Shown here piece after piece: positions 22,836 through 34,767 of a DNA stretch of 64,000 bases (positions within the stretch are counted from its first letter, which is position 1; each line of letters starts with the position of its first letter). Position numbers and translations under genes: made by a program. The notes under the pieces are model-generated. The model ran no database searches. It saw nothing but the letters and a program-made list of their open reading frames with translations, and was not told the origin of the DNA. The DNA is taken from positions 2,131,123 through 2,195,122 of the forward strand of contig NW_006767433.1 of the NCBI RefSeq assembly GCF_000264995.1, given 5' to 3'. Origin of the DNA: Punctularia strigosozonata HHB-11173 SS5 (Eukaryota > Basidiomycota > Agaricomycetes > Corticiales > Punctulariaceae).

Positions 22836-23212
22836 GACCTGCAGGAGTCAATCCGTCGACATCGCAGGTTTAAGTGGATGTCACCGAGTCACGATCAACC
22901 ATTGGAGTCATCTCTGACTTTGCAATATCGGTGAATATGCACGGTCCCTTGTCAATTACTGGCCAAACGCGTACGCGATCAGAGCGGTGTCTGTTCCAAC
23001 TGCAACCAAGGACGTGGGTACTGTAATGGATTAAAAAGCGTATTCCCACGGCTGCATGATCGATAAGCTTCAGAAATCTTTCCTCCTCTCCTCCTCCTCC
23101 CAACGAGCGACGGCCCCGGTGCTTGCTCGACTCATTCCCCATTGTATATCTGCTGGTCCCAGGGATCAGCTCACGTTACGTTTGAACCCGTTCTCCATAA
23201 AGTTTCGTCGCC
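22836..23212. promoter_or_regulatory. Divergent promoter region of acetyltransferase B and eEF2
   Basis: 377 bp separate the two start codons. A 25-nt uninterrupted pyrimidine tract on the plus strand (23077-23101) ends about 110 bp before the eEF2 ATG. CT-rich tracts like this are a known mark of strongly expressed fungal housekeeping promoters, often just before the transcription start. Confidence 0.6.
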
Positions 23213-26200
23213 ATGGTGTACGTCTTTCACACTAATTCAGATTGCTATCTCGCTGAACCCGTATCATGCTAGCAACTTCACAGTAGGCTCGTATCTGCGC
23301 CGAACATCCCGCACAAGCACTCGACTGACAGCGTTAATACACAGACCAGATTCGGGCCCTCATGGACAAGCCCACGAACATCCGTAACATGAGTGTTATT
23401 GCGCATGGTGCGCCGCCTCTACCGAACCTTTCTCTATATCGTTGACATGCATGCACAGTCGACCACGGAAAGTCTACCCTCACGGACTCCCTCGTTTCCA
23501 AGGCCGGTATCATCGCCGCGAAGAACGCTGGCGAAGTAAGGTTCACCGATACTCGAGAGGATGAGAAAGAACGAGGAATTACCATCAAATCCACGGCCAT
23601 CTCCATGTATTTTGAAATCGACAAGGAGGACCTTCCTTCGATCAAGCAAAAAACCGAAAGTATAGCCCCACAGTCAATCTCGCATACAACCCCTGACATG
23701 ACCTGCTAGGCAACGAGTTTTTGATCAACCTGATCGATTCGCCCGGACACGTTGACTTCTCGTCCGAAGTCACCGCTGCCCTCCGTGTCACCGATGGCGC
23801 CCTCGTTGTCGTAGATTGCATCGACGGTGTGTGCGTTCAGACCGAGACTGTGTTGCGTCAAGCGCTTTCGGAACGGATCAAACCCGTTTGCGTCATCAAC
23901 AAGGTCGACCGTGCTCTCCTCGAACTTCAGGTAGACAAGGAGGATCTATTCCAGTCCTTCCGTCGCACCGTTGAGAGCGTCAACGTCATTATCTCCACTT
24001 ACCACGACGAAGTCCTTGGCGATGTCCAGGTTTACCCTGAGAAGGGCACTGTCGCCTTCGGCTCCGGTCTGCATGGCTGGGCCTTCACCTTGCGCCAATT
24101 CGCCAACCGTTATTCGAAGAAGTTTGGTGTCGACAAGGAGAAGATGATGGTCAAGCTTTGGGGCGACAACTTCTTCAACCCTAAGACCCGCAAGTGGACG
24201 ACTAAGGGCATCGACTCCGATGGTACCTCGCTTGAACGTGCTTTCAACATGTTCGTCCTCGACCCCATCTTCAAGATTTTCGATGCCGTTATGAACTTTA
24301 AGAAGGACAAAATCGAGCCCATGCTTGAGAAGCTCGAGATCAAGCTCGCTCCTGAGGAGAAGGACCTGGAAGGCAAGGCTCTTTTGAAGGCGATCATGCG
24401 TCGCTTCCTCCCCGCCGGAGAAGCTCTCCTGGAGATGATTGTCATCAACCTTCCTTCCCCCGCCACCGCGCAAAGGTACCGTGTGGACACCCTCTACGAG
24501 GGCCCCATGGACGACGAAACCGCTATTGGCATTCGTGACTGCGATCCTAAGGCCCCTCTTTGCGTTTACATCTCGAAGATGGTACCTACTTCCGATCGTG
24601 GTCGCTTCTATGCCTTCGGTCGCGTCTTCTCTGGTACCGTCCGTGCTGGTCCGAAGATTCGTATCCAGGGCCCGAACTACGTTCCGGGCAAGAAGGACGA
24701 CTTATTCATTAAGTCGATACAGCGTACGATGCTGATGATGGGTCGCTACGTCGAGCCTCTGGAGGATTGCCCGGCTGGCAACATCGTCGGCCTCGTTGGC
24801 ATCGACCAGTTCCTTCTCAAGAGCGGTACTCTCACCACCTCTGAGACGGCGCACAACATGAAGGTCATGAAGTTCTCCGTGTCTCCCGTCGTCCAGGTCG
24901 CTGTCGAGGTCAAGAATGCCGCCGATCTGCCTAAGCTCGTCGAAGGTCTCAAGCGTTTGTCCAAGTCCGACCCGTGCGTGCAGGCTTGGATTTCACCTCA
25001 GGGTGAGCACATCGTCGCCGGTGCCGGTGAGCTTCACTTGGAGATCTGCTTGAAGGTAAGCATGGTCTCGGCGGTCGCGTTCGTTCGTTGACCACGCCTT
25101 CCAGGATCTCGAGGAGGATCACGCCGGTGTCCCCCTAAAGGTCTCGCCTCCCGTCGTCGGATACTGTGAAACCGTCAAGGCCGAATCGTCCATGGTCGCC
25201 CTGTCAAAATCTCAGAACAAGCACAATCGTCTCTACGTGAAGGCACTACCGCTTGAGGAGGAGCTCACCATTGCGATCGAGTCCGGCAAGATCAACGCCA
25301 GGGATGATTTCAAGGCCCGTGCACGTATCATGGCTGATGAGTACGGATGGGACGTCACCGATGCTCGCAAAATCTGGTGTTTCGGTCCAGACACCACTGG
25401 CCCTAACCTTCTCGTTGACGTTACCAAGGGTGTTCAATACCTCAACGAGATCAAGGATTCTTGTATTGCTGGTTTCCAGTGGGCGACAAAGGAGGGTGTA
25501 TGCGCGGAGGAGAACATGCGCGGTATTCGCTTCAACATCCTCGATGTTACGGTAAGAGGGTCGTACTTGCGGGGCGTACGGTCGTCCTGAGGATCCGCGT
25601 TTCAGCTACACACCGATGCCATTCACCGTGGTGGTGGACAGATCATTCCGACGACTCGCCGCGTTTGCTATGCGGCTTGCTTGCTTGCTACGCCTGGTCT
25701 TCAAGAGCCAGTCTACCTCGGTCCGTCCCATATATTCGCAACTCACAAGGACCCAATGCTGATTCATTTGTACAGTCGAGATCCAGTGCCCGGAGAACGC
25801 TATCGGCGGTATTTACTCCGTGCTCAACAAGCGTCGTGGTCAGGTCTTCAGCGAGGAGCAGAGGCCAGGCACTCCCATGTTCACTGTGAAGGCTTACCTC
25901 CCTGTCATGGAGTCCTTCGGATTCAACGGCGAGTTGCGGTCGCAAACTGGTGGACAGGCATTCCCCCAGAGTGTCTTCGATCACTGGCAGTTGATGAACG
26001 GCTGTGAGTAAGGTCGCGCTCATGATGTTAACTTACTAATCCTTTGCGAATAGCTCCTCTTGAGAAGGGTAGCAAACTGGAGGAGCTCGTCAAGAGCATC
26101 CGTACACGCAAGGGTCTCAAGGTGAGGAAATCGTATTTCGCTGTTATATCGTTGAACTCACTCGTCCATTCCAGCCCGATATCCCTCCCCTCGACACTTA

Positions 26201-26216
26201 TTACGACAAGCTCTAA
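23213..26216 (+). CDS. EFT1/EFT2 homologue: Translation elongation factor 2 (eEF2)
   Basis: eEF2 is the GTPase that moves tRNA and mRNA through the ribosome. Ten exons can be joined without a stop: 23213-23217, 23273-23286, 23345-23407, 23459-23659, 23710-25055, 25105-25551, 25606-25720, 25776-26003, 26054-26121 and 26175-26216. They give 842 residues, the usual fungal length. Visible motifs: G1 [13 protein letters not shown], the [18 protein letters not shown] switch region with the Thr that is phosphorylated in other species, G3 [13 protein letters not shown]4 NKVDR. Near the C-terminus [16 protein letters not shown] holds the His modified to diphthamide. The protein ends YYDKL. The second exon is only 14 nt, and the second intron starts with GC, not GT. 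Confidence 0.97.
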
Positions 26217-26478
26217 AGCACAGCGCATGTATCTCCATCGAATCATTGTGTACTAGAGCCGCCGTTCGTCCAGCTTGTCTGTCTATCACGATTATCTCTG
26301 TTGTTGTATTCTCACGTGACTGTGCAATGCATCGCTTGGATGTACATACTGCGCCGACATATTGTCGCCTCTGCTCTATACGCGTTTCCACCGGGAACGT
26401 CGCCGATCTCTATCGACCAGTATTGCGCTTTCTTCAGTAAGCCTGGTCTACTGTTGTCTCACACGAGTATTCAATCGA
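26217..26478. other. Convergent 3' spacer, eEF2 / PhzF-like
   Basis: 262 bp between gene ends; likely 3' UTRs only. Confidence 0.4.
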
Positions 26479-27443
26479 TTACAAGAACATCTGGCCTCGA
26501 GCGAAGAGTACGCCTTCGCCGCGAAGTTTTACTGTTGCCTCGTCGACTACTAAATCCAGCTTGCCACCTCGCTCACTGACCTGAATCGCCGCTATGCGTG
26601 TGTGCTTCACGTTCTTCGCTGCCGACCAGTAGGGCCCGAGTAGGCAATGTGCAGAGCCGCAAACATGATCCTCAGCTATGCCAGACACTGGGGCGAACAT
26701 ACGCGAAACGAAGAGCGCTTCGTCGCGAAGATCGGCGGGGGCCTCCGAGGTCAGGACGTTTACTTTATATCCTGTATTTTTCTGTCTCCACCAGTCAGCA
26801 ATATGCATGAACGAGTGACACCATACTCCGGACTCACGAAACGGTCCGTGTCCACAGCACATCCCTTAAGCACCTCGGGATTATCCAACACGAGCAGAAG
26901 ATATTGCTCGAATTCCTTCACGCCGCGGGCAGCGAAACGAAGCTGAACATCGGATTTGCCCAGTGCTTGTTGGACGATGCCAGTCATTTTCATGCACTCG
27001 TCCTCCAACAGAGGGATGAGAATGGTCGACGGCAGCTCGATTTCGAAGGTAGTCTTCCCGTCGACCTCTATTTTCGCTGCAGTGACCACCTGACCCTCCA
27101 ATAATGACGGTCTGAACGAGATGACATCCACGTTGGATGGTACGCGCCCACTGGCTAGGAGCGCATGACATGCGGCTAGTGTCCCATGTCCGCAAAGTAT
27201 GACCTCGCGCCGCGTACTGAACCAGCGCACACCGTACTCGACTGTGTTCGACGGTAGGTCAAGTTGATTTGGTGCGACGGGAAATAGAAAGGAGACTATG
27301 GGTTGTTGCCAATTGCGAGCGATGCCCTGCAAGTCGTCCGTCGACAAGGTGGCATTGTCGTTAAGGAATACAGTGAGCGCAGGGTTGCCCCGGAATGGAT
27401 CCGCGGTGAAGGCGTTCACGAGCAAATACTCGTAGGACGCCAT
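26479..27443 (-). CDS. PhzF-family isomerase/epimerase-like protein
   Basis: This family shares the two-lobe diaminopimelate-epimerase fold of PhzF (phenazine synthesis) and yeast YHI9. The start ATG at 27443 gives YEYLLVNAFTADPFRGNPAL, the standard opening. The first-lobe motif LCGHGTLAACHAL and the second-lobe motif DHVCGSAHCLLGPYW are well kept. One 55-nt intron joins DTDRF to KNTGYKVNVLTSEAP. The stretch where PhzF has its catalytic Glu (xSETxFx) reads NWQQPIVSFL, so that Glu is missing (see findings). The C-terminus is complete (RGEGVLFARGQMFL). Fungal relatives have no firmly known substrate. Confidence 0.85.
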
Positions 27444-27972
27444 CGTGAAGCGGGGGAGGGGGGTCTGCTGCGGGAAGCCTATCGTGACTCCCACTTGTAC
27501 TGAGTAAATATGACTCATTCCCGGCATCTATTACGAAGTATGTCGAGTCAACGTAAACCGATCTCTGAGCGTAGCGGAAATTTCAAGGCCGTCGCGGATT
27601 CGAACCGGTTTGGATGGATTGTCATGGATTCTTCGCAAGAATAAGCAGGCTTGCAAGAGTCGAACTTGCCTTCCGCGACAGGTACCAGATATTGACCAAT
27701 TGGAGATGGTGTATAGACTGTTTGATACACGAGGACGATGCCCGGCATATCATGTCAGGTCATGTTGCTGTTCAGGGATTTTGAGGAGATAACACAAGAT
27801 CGTTGACGTTGTGGGAACTCCGCTCTTAATTGAGGTTACTTCCAGCCTGCAGGTTTCGTTGCAATAAAATTACCTCGATGGGGTGCAGATTGTGAAGATA
27901 TGGCGGAGGTTACTTGCCTGATCTCCCCCGAACCGCAGAGACAACAATGGTTGACATTCGAGTACGACGCGA
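27444..27972. other. Intergenic: PhzF-like promoter and WBP11-like 3' UTR
   Basis: 529 bp without a recognised gene. On the minus strand it has two T-arm-like stretches (GCAAG-TTCGACT-CTTGC near 27640-27668, and GGTTCGAATCC near 27595-27607), but no complete cloverleaf. Confidence 0.4.
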
Positions 27973-29665
27973 TTACCCGCCCAAAAGATCCCCCATCTCC
28001 TCCACGAACTTCTCGTAATCGTCTTTCCCTTTGGCAACGCTTGGCTTTGAGGCTCCTGCAGTGGACTGTCCTTGCACAGTGGCAGGCACAGGAAGGTGAT
28101 CCTTCAGCGTGCTGAGCAAGTCAGGTCGCGGCGCGGCGACATCCATATCAGTTCCAGTGGGTGCTAGGGATGGCGCGGCGTTTATTTTTCCGGCGGAAGA
28201 AGCGGCTTTCTCCTTTGCCTTCCGCTTGAGCGTCGTGGGCACGAACGCGGTGGCTTCCTTTTTGAAGTCACGGAGCTCCGGCTCCGCCGACACTGTTGCA
28301 GACGCGCTGACTGTAGTCGCGGGTGAAGTGACGGTAGAAGCAGCGGGTTTTGGCGGCAAGGATGGATGCCCTTGCAGCTGACCCGCTCTGTACGCCTGGT
28401 ACGTCTGGTGAGGTACAGCGGATAAAGGATCTTGTATGACACCTTCAGACTGGTTGCGCCGAGGAAAGAAGCCGGGCGGAGGCGGAGGCATTGACACGTA
28501 GTTTTGAGGCGGGAATAGCGGTATTCCCGGTGGCAAGGGAATTTTCTGCATTGGTACGCCATATGGAGGCCCAGGAGCTGGAGGTCCAGCAGGAGGAGGC
28601 GGCGGGAGGATGGCTCCAAAGGGAGCCGTGGGAGGAGGAGGAGGGAGGGTTAGGCTGCCAGGCGGAGAAAACGGAAGTTGCGGTAGCGATAGAACCATCG
28701 GAATCGGCGGCGGTCCTGATGGCAGCGGCGGCGGGTCTACATAGAACGTTCTCATCAATATTGCTGATGATGTGAAAGACACACTCACCCGCACTAAAGC
28801 TGCCGGGAGGAGGGCCTTCAGGCATAGGTATGTCGTCGTCACTGTCTTCACCGGTTTCTTCTGGTAATGGAGGCGGTTGCTCCGGCATGGGTATATCATC
28901 GTCATCTTTGTCCTCTGTTGAAGCGTCAGACGCGGGCCGCATTATCGGCCATCTGACTTTCGCACCATCCGACATATCCTCCACATCACTATCCTTCTCG
29001 CCCGGCAATAGAGCTTGAGAAAAGAGTCAGCGTCATGCAACACCGTATCAGTTGCACATACGTCTCTCCATGTAGGGCATACCCGGAGGTGCAACTCCGA
29101 ATGGGTTCATGACAGGTTCATAATATATACTCCTTTCCGGGTGTCGAGGAAGACCATTCTTATCGAACAGATTCCGGGACTTCTTCGCGGGTCGAGACTC
29201 CTCTTGATTCTGCTGTGTTCTCTTAGGCCTGTACACCAGTTTGCGTTGTTCGGGATGTTCAGCAACATATTCTTCCTTTTTCTTATTGATCTTCTCGAGC
29301 TCGTTCTTGGCCTCGTTGAGACGTTGTTTATCGGAATTGGGATCTGCTTCTAGTCTTGCTATTTCTTCTTCAAGTTCTACAGGGATTCATCAGTGCCACG
29401 CAACCTGAGCGAACATGCAAAGATAACATACCGCTTGTGTCCTTCTTGACGAGGGCAAAGTCGCGAGTTTTCTGCCTCTCTGCTTTGTTCTGCCGAGGCT
29501 GTTAGCCTTAAATGGAAGATTCAGCAGATATTCACCTTCTTCAGTTCCTTCTTCCTCTGAGCCTTCCCTGTAGTCAGTAGCCGGTCAGGAGCACTATATT
29601 CCTCTTCGTTGCTTGTCCAACGCACTGAACGCGTCCGCTGGATTGGCAGTTTTGCCTTTCGCCAT
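27973..29665 (-). CDS. WBP11-like pre-mRNA splicing factor
   Basis: Homologous to WW-domain-binding protein 11 (Npw38BP/SNP70), a nuclear Pro-rich factor that binds PQBP1 and activates splicing. The start ATG at 29665 (MAKGKTANPADAF) joins across an intron to RKAQRKKELKKNKAER and FALVKKDTSELEEEIARLEA, the family's N-terminal signature. Next come KRTQQNQEESRPAKKSRNLF and YYEPVMNPFGVAPPGMPYME, then an acidic DDDIPMPE element used twice and long Pro runs that bind WW domains (PPPPPTAPFGAILPPPPP). The C-terminus has RDFKKEATAFVPTTLKRK and ends DDYEKFVEEMGDLLGG. There are about six exons. It stands head to head with the RNF10-like gene. Confidence 0.9.
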
Positions 29666-29988
29666 ATTTCAACAACTTGCGTGTTATAGCGCGTATTGCG
29701 TTAAGATGGTGCCGCCTGCCAGACTATTATGTATCTCGGCTTTGATAGATATAAGTAGTGGTGCGAAGGCAGGTGTCGGCAGCGCTGAGAGTGACGCACG
29801 TGCTCTGGTTATATGGAGTCATCGCCCGCTGCGACTCTCCCTAGGTGTCAGCCTCAAGGAGGCTTCCACCGCGGTCCACAATACTTCCATCGACCTCGCC
29901 GACTCACGCAATAGCACGGAGGAGGGGCGGCTCAATGACCACTCCGATCTTCACGCCGAGGTCCACGACGCCCAACCGCCCCGCGAAG
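29666..29988. promoter_or_regulatory. Bidirectional promoter, WBP11-like / RNF10-like
   Basis: 323 bp between two divergent start codons; the two genes probably share control elements. The orientation is certain, the regulation is inferred. Confidence 0.5.
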
Positions 29989-32062
29989 ATGGCTTCCAAT
30001 CAGTCCCTGAACCATCTTCTTAACTTCACCCTTCCTCCGAGGCAACAGCAGGCCGTCCCTCGGCGGAGCAGGAAGTATGGAACGCAACATGGCGTCTGGA
30101 ACAAGGAGAGTGAGTGATTCCAACCATTTGCTCGCTGGTTATCATCCTGACATCCGGTGCAGGGTTTGTGAACGCTCAATATCGCTTTGTCATGAACCCA
30201 ACCGGAGATTACACTGTGCACTTTGCCGATCCTGACATGTATGAACTTCCCCTACTCTTATAGAACCAGTGGTCACCATACATGTAGTTTCTTCCAGTGG
30301 CAAGATATCCTCCAGGTTATCGTCCCTCGTTCATCCGCGCGAGCATCGGCCGCGGGACAATCATCAGGGCAAGATGAGGGTCATACAACTTGTCCCATTT
30401 GCTTGTCGCCCCCAGCTGCACCCCGGATGACGAAATGCGGACATGTGAGTCTTCACACTTCAATCAATTCAACCCGCCCAAAGAACACGAATCCTAACTT
30501 GACCGCAGGTGTTCTGCTTCCCCTGCATTCTGCATCTCATCAACACTTCTGACGATTTGAAGTGGATCAGATGTCCGATTTGCTTCGACTCCGTCAATGA
30601 GAAGCAGCTCAAGGCGGTTAAATTCTACGACGGACCTTCACAACCGGAGGAGGACACCGATAACGGCCATGCCGAGGCGTCCTCGACCTCATCAACACTC
30701 GACAATGATTCCTCCGCTACCCTCGTTCCTGGGTCTACATTGCGTATGCGGTTAATGCAGCGCCCGCAAATTACCACTCTTGCTCTGCCTCGGTCCAAGA
30801 CTTGGCCATCCGACATCATCCCTCCTCATCAAGCCCCTTTTCACTTCCTCCCCGACGTTTATGCCTTCTCTAAGTTCATGCTCGCGACACCTGCTTATCT
30901 GATCGAGGACCTTACGAGGGACCTGGACCAACTGGCTGCAGAGCGCCGTGCTCTTGCCGGTGACGAACTTGGACTGGTTTTCGTAGAGGCTGCGGAGCAG
31001 AAGTTACGCATGCAGATGGCTAAAGCAGCGGCGCTGGAGACACCCGCTCTGCAGGACGCCGTAGATCGGGCGCTGCGCGATTTACAAGAATTACAAGACC
31101 GTTTGTTTCGCGCTGCTGCTCGTGTTGCCTCCAGCCAGCCATCATCTGCTCCCGCAGAATCTTCTCCGGAGACGCCGGCGGAGTTCCTGGCAACCCAGCC
31201 TGTATACAACGGCCCTTCAACGCCGCACCCTGTCGCGTCTCCAAAGCCAGCTGCGGGAGCGAACGCGAACCGGAACAGCAGGCAGCGCCGGAACTTGAAT
31301 CCTCCCCCTCCTTCGATGTCAACCTACTACTACTACCAGTCGGCCTCCGGCATGCCGATCTTCCTCCACCCGCTCGACATACGCATCCTCGTGTCGCACT
31401 ACTCTGGTTACGCGTCCTTCCCGGACACTATCACTGTGCGCGTCGAGGCGTTCAACGAGGGTACGGTGAACGACGATCTGCGCAAGCGGTGCAAATACCT
31501 CGCGCACATGCCAGAAGGCGCGGACGTCGTGTTCGTGGAGGCCGACCTAGAGTCCGTCGTGGGGCACGAGGGCCTTCGCAGCTTCGACGGCCTGCTGAAG
31601 GCGCGCCGCGCGCGGAGGAAGGAGAAGGGCAAGAAGGACGAGAAAGCACGGGCGAAGGCGGAGGAGAGAGAGAAGGAGCGCGAGCAAGAGTTGAGGGTGG
31701 CCACGGCGCATCCCTCTTGGACGGAAACGCATGACATCGTCGTCCCGCCTCTGGAACGGCCTCTGCTGCATGTCGAAGAGTTTCCGGCGCCTGACGTGAT
31801 ATCGGGTGCTTCTCCTGATGAGACGCGACCACATGCCGGACCGACGTCCTCGGGCGCGTGGGGCGGGAGAAGCTTTGCGTCGGCGCTGCACGCTCCTGCG
31901 CGTCCATCTGGCGTGCGTCCTGCTAGACGAATCGACGAGGACGATTGGGAGGTGGACGTCGCGTGGCAGGAGCTAGAGCAGCGCATAGCGACGAGCGGGG
32001 GTAGGAAGAAGCGCGGTAACAAGATGGTGATCCTCGGCGGTGCTGGGGGGAGACGAAGATAA
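29989..32062 (+). CDS. RING-finger E3 ligase, RNF10/Mag2-like
   Basis: A RING-type ubiquitin ligase of the RNF10 (yeast Mag2) family; human RNF10 ubiquitylates 40S ribosomal proteins in stalled-initiation quality control. The start ATG at 29989 gives MASNQSLNHLLNFTLPPRQQ. The short exons VNAQYRFVMNPTGDYTVHFA and QWQDILQVIVP are typical of the family. The RING finger is CPICLSPP...CGHVFCFPCI...RCPIC (C3HC4), split by an intron at about 30446-30508. The long last exon (from about 30509) has the conserved QRPQITTLALPRSKTWP, then a coiled/basic Lys/Glu-rich part. The C-terminus EDDWEVDVAWQELEQRIATS resembles the usual end. It appears complete. Confidence 0.85.
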
Positions 32063-32439
32063 CCACATTATTTCTCCATGGCATGACCCCTTACCACACC
32101 GTTCATCTAACGCAAGAACCAATTCCGTGTAGCAACAGTATTAATTGTCAACAACACCAGACATTGTAACATTGTTCAAGACCTAGAAGGACCGGGCTCC
32201 CGTTCCGCGAGTCCGAGATGCATTGCAGACCGATATTACAAAACGCGCACGGGGATGGATAGATACTAATGAAGGAAGAGCTCGAAACAAGGGGACACGT
32301 AATCCAAGTTGATCGTAAGACCGGCGGGTGATACGTAGGATAAAGGGGACTATGTACATAGAATGCGCATGGTGGTCGGTATGTAGGGGGCGCAGATTCC
32401 GTAAGGTATCTGGTGAGGGATGACAAACAAACAAAAATG
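32063..32439. other. Convergent 3' intergenic region
   Basis: 377 bp between the RNF10-like and Sho1 stop codons; no gene seen. Likely 3' UTRs and terminators. Confidence 0.4.
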
Positions 32440-33681
32440 TTATATGATTTGGAGATAATTTGACGGTGCGACTAATGACATGCATTGGTCAGTGAAGAAC
32501 GGCGCTAAATAAGCCGTGGAGACTTACTACCAACTCGGCCGTCCGCCTTCTTCGCTTGCCACCATTTGCCTTGCTTGTCGATGATATCCAGTATCTCTCC
32601 TTTCGTGAACGATAGCTCGTTGGGGTCGTCAGGGGATGCGGTATCTAGCGAGAAGAGTCAGCAATCAACCAAGCAAGCGTCGACAAGGAAGGGTAACGCA
32701 CATGCATAAAGTGCTTTTGCCCTGTAAACGGGTTCGGCGCTGGGCGCGTCCGAAGGCGGGGCCTCGTTGTCCGGGGTGAGCATCCCACCACCGGCTCCGA
32801 TGCCAGCCGCGCCGCCGCCCATCAAGGGCGAACTGGCACCCACGTTCATGCTGTCGTTTCCGCCAATGGGGGAGGTAGCGGGGCCGGTGTGTGCGCTGTT
32901 TGGGCGGGTGCCATTGGTGATGCTCCGGGCGGCGGCGGAGCCAACGGGACCACCCTCGAGCGAATTGCCACCGTGGAAGCTATTCTGGCTGCGGACGCCT
33001 GCGCCCATGGTGCCCATCTTGGCGTCGTACATGCCGCCGCCTTGGGAGTAGCCGCTCGAGTAGCCGTTGTTGATCGTCTGGGAGGCGGAGATGGAGCGTG
33101 TGCGGCGGCGGCGGCCAGGCGGGGTGAGACCACCAGTACCGAGCGAGTTGAAGATGTGGAGGGCGAGGGAGTCCTCTTCCGAGGTGAAGTAGAGGACCCA
33201 GAGGATGTCGACGATGGCGAGGATGAGCCAACCAGCGCCCATCGCGTCGAGTGCGGCAGCGGAAGAGAATATGCCCTCCTCAACGCCAGTGACGGCAAAT
33301 ACAACAGCTATGGCGCCGAAGACCGATATTTGAAAGCGGTGCATGGCTATCGCGTCCGTCGCGAGGGTGTAGACGACGCCGATGGTAAGGAACAGCTGGA
33401 GGAATATGGCGAACCACAGGACGCCAACGACCCTATTTCCGACTAAACAACTGGTGGTCAGTGGGGCGAGTGGATCGTACGAGTGGGTGCAGGCGTACAT
33501 TGCGCTGTGGCCACCGCCTGGGAGATGAAGGCCATGAACCATCCTACCTGGTTGTTTCACTCAGAAAGACAACGGCGGAACGCTCAAGGGTGCTCACCAC
33601 GGCGAGGATGGTGGTGAAGAGGAAGAGATAGTGGGTCAGTACGGGCGTGAAGTCGAGACCTTCATTTCCACGAGGAGGCAT
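32440..33681 (-). CDS. SHO1: High-osmolarity sensor Sho1
   Basis: Sho1 is a plasma-membrane scaffold of the HOG and filamentation MAP-kinase pathways and binds Pbs2 with its SH3 domain. The start ATG at 33681 gives MPPRGNEGLDFTPVLTHYLF and the first of four TM segments. The others include VVGVLWFAIFLQLFLTIGVVY, AVVFAVTGVEEGIFSSAAAL (with the invariant GVEEGI) and AGWLILAIVDILWVLYFTSE. A Gly/Ser-rich linker follows. The SH3 domain is assembled over two introns: KALYAYTASPDDPNELSFT, GEILDIIDKQGKWWQAKK and VAPSNYLQII. The last exon is tiny and starts after a donor near 32528. All SH3 ligand-pocket residues (ALYAY, WW, P..Y) are present. Confidence 0.93.
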
Positions 33682-34767
33682 TGTTTGAGGCCGTCAAGGC
33701 GAGCAGAGAGCGAGCAGGTGGCTGCGAAGTCCGGAAAAGTCGCGTGGTGGAACGACGGGCGCTCGTCCCATCCGCAGTCGCCGAACGCTACGCCGTCTCC
33801 CGCAAGTACGTCTTCCTCTCAGTATCGTTCATTCGCCCGACACCTCCCACTTACCCACCTGCCATAGGTATGCCCTCCTGCATGCTGATCTAGAATAAGT
33901 ATGCACCGTGATACGTGTACAGTGCACGGGTCACGTGCTTTGCGACTGCGACCCATTCATAGCGCGCATCTCACTGGTCAGCTCGGTCAGTCGCCCGATT
34001 TGACCTTCAGCGTTCGTTCGGCCTACATGATGATGATGCTGCTGCCATGAGACACCTCATTGCAGCCCGACGCATTGGCCATGTACCTTGGGAGCGGAAG
34101 CGCTCCGCCGCGCGAGCAGCGTGCGAGGGTGGCGGCCAGTATTAGCCCACGTGAAAATCAGCGAGCGAGCTCATTTTGACGATGGCCCGGGTATTCGACC
34201 CGAGGATCAAGTATATCGCCCGATTATCCGTCATCTCGACGCTGCTCGACGTTGCTGCCGTATTATGATTATAGGGGTGCTGCATGTGTCATGCTATAAT
34301 GATACCGCTGGGGTACAGCCACCGCGCCCGGTGAGGAATGCGGTTCAGGGCAGTCTCCCGCTCACACGTAAACGCAGTTCTATGTTTGCCCGGTTCGCGC
34401 AGATGTGCATCAATCGCCCATCCCGAGCAGAAAAATTGCGCTCGAGGAGGTGGGCAGGCTGAAGGCCGGGTGAGTGCAGATGTGGGTTACGCGATCGGGC
34501 GTAGTCAGCGTGTGCAAGAGGCCGGGGGGCAGGGACTCGTCTCCCTCCCGGCGCACCGACCGCGTTGGTATTTGCCATGTCTCCGATCTCGGACTTGACG
34601 CCGTCCACTCACGTAACCGCCTTCTTGCGCTGTCCCTTCCCGCTTTTATAAACGTCCGTGACCGCCCATCATCAACCTGCTCTCCGTTACACACTCCATC
34701 CGCCCACACAGCAAGGACCATGCCCCCTGCGCCCTATCCGCTCTGTTGAACCGCCGCGTGCTCCGAC
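33682..34767. promoter_or_regulatory. Divergent promoter region of SHO1 and the Ser/Pro-rich gene
   Basis: About 1.1 kb. It contains a TCACGTG E-box-like site at about 33941-33947 and an ATG/CTG trinucleotide patch near 34030. No gene recognised. The E-box suggests, but does not prove, bHLH-type control. Confidence 0.4.

Noticed and set aside
22870-23142. Minus-strand frame starting MGNESSKHRGRRS, which looks like an N-myristoylated protein
   Set aside because: It starts only 70 bp from the eEF2 ATG, and its GGGGEEER part is simply the complement of the eEF2 promoter's pyrimidine tract. More likely promoter DNA.
27584-27690. tRNA-like stretches on the minus strand (GCAAG-TTCGACT-CTTGC and GGTTCGAATCC with GTCGCGG/CCGCGAC arms)
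   Set aside because: T-arm-like pieces exist, but no D-arm, 7-nt anticodon loop and acceptor stem can be fitted together around either of them.
31408-32022. Long minus-strand frames opposite the RNF10-like last exon
   Set aside because: Shadows of a GC-rich coding exon; composition is Ser/Arg/Pro noise.
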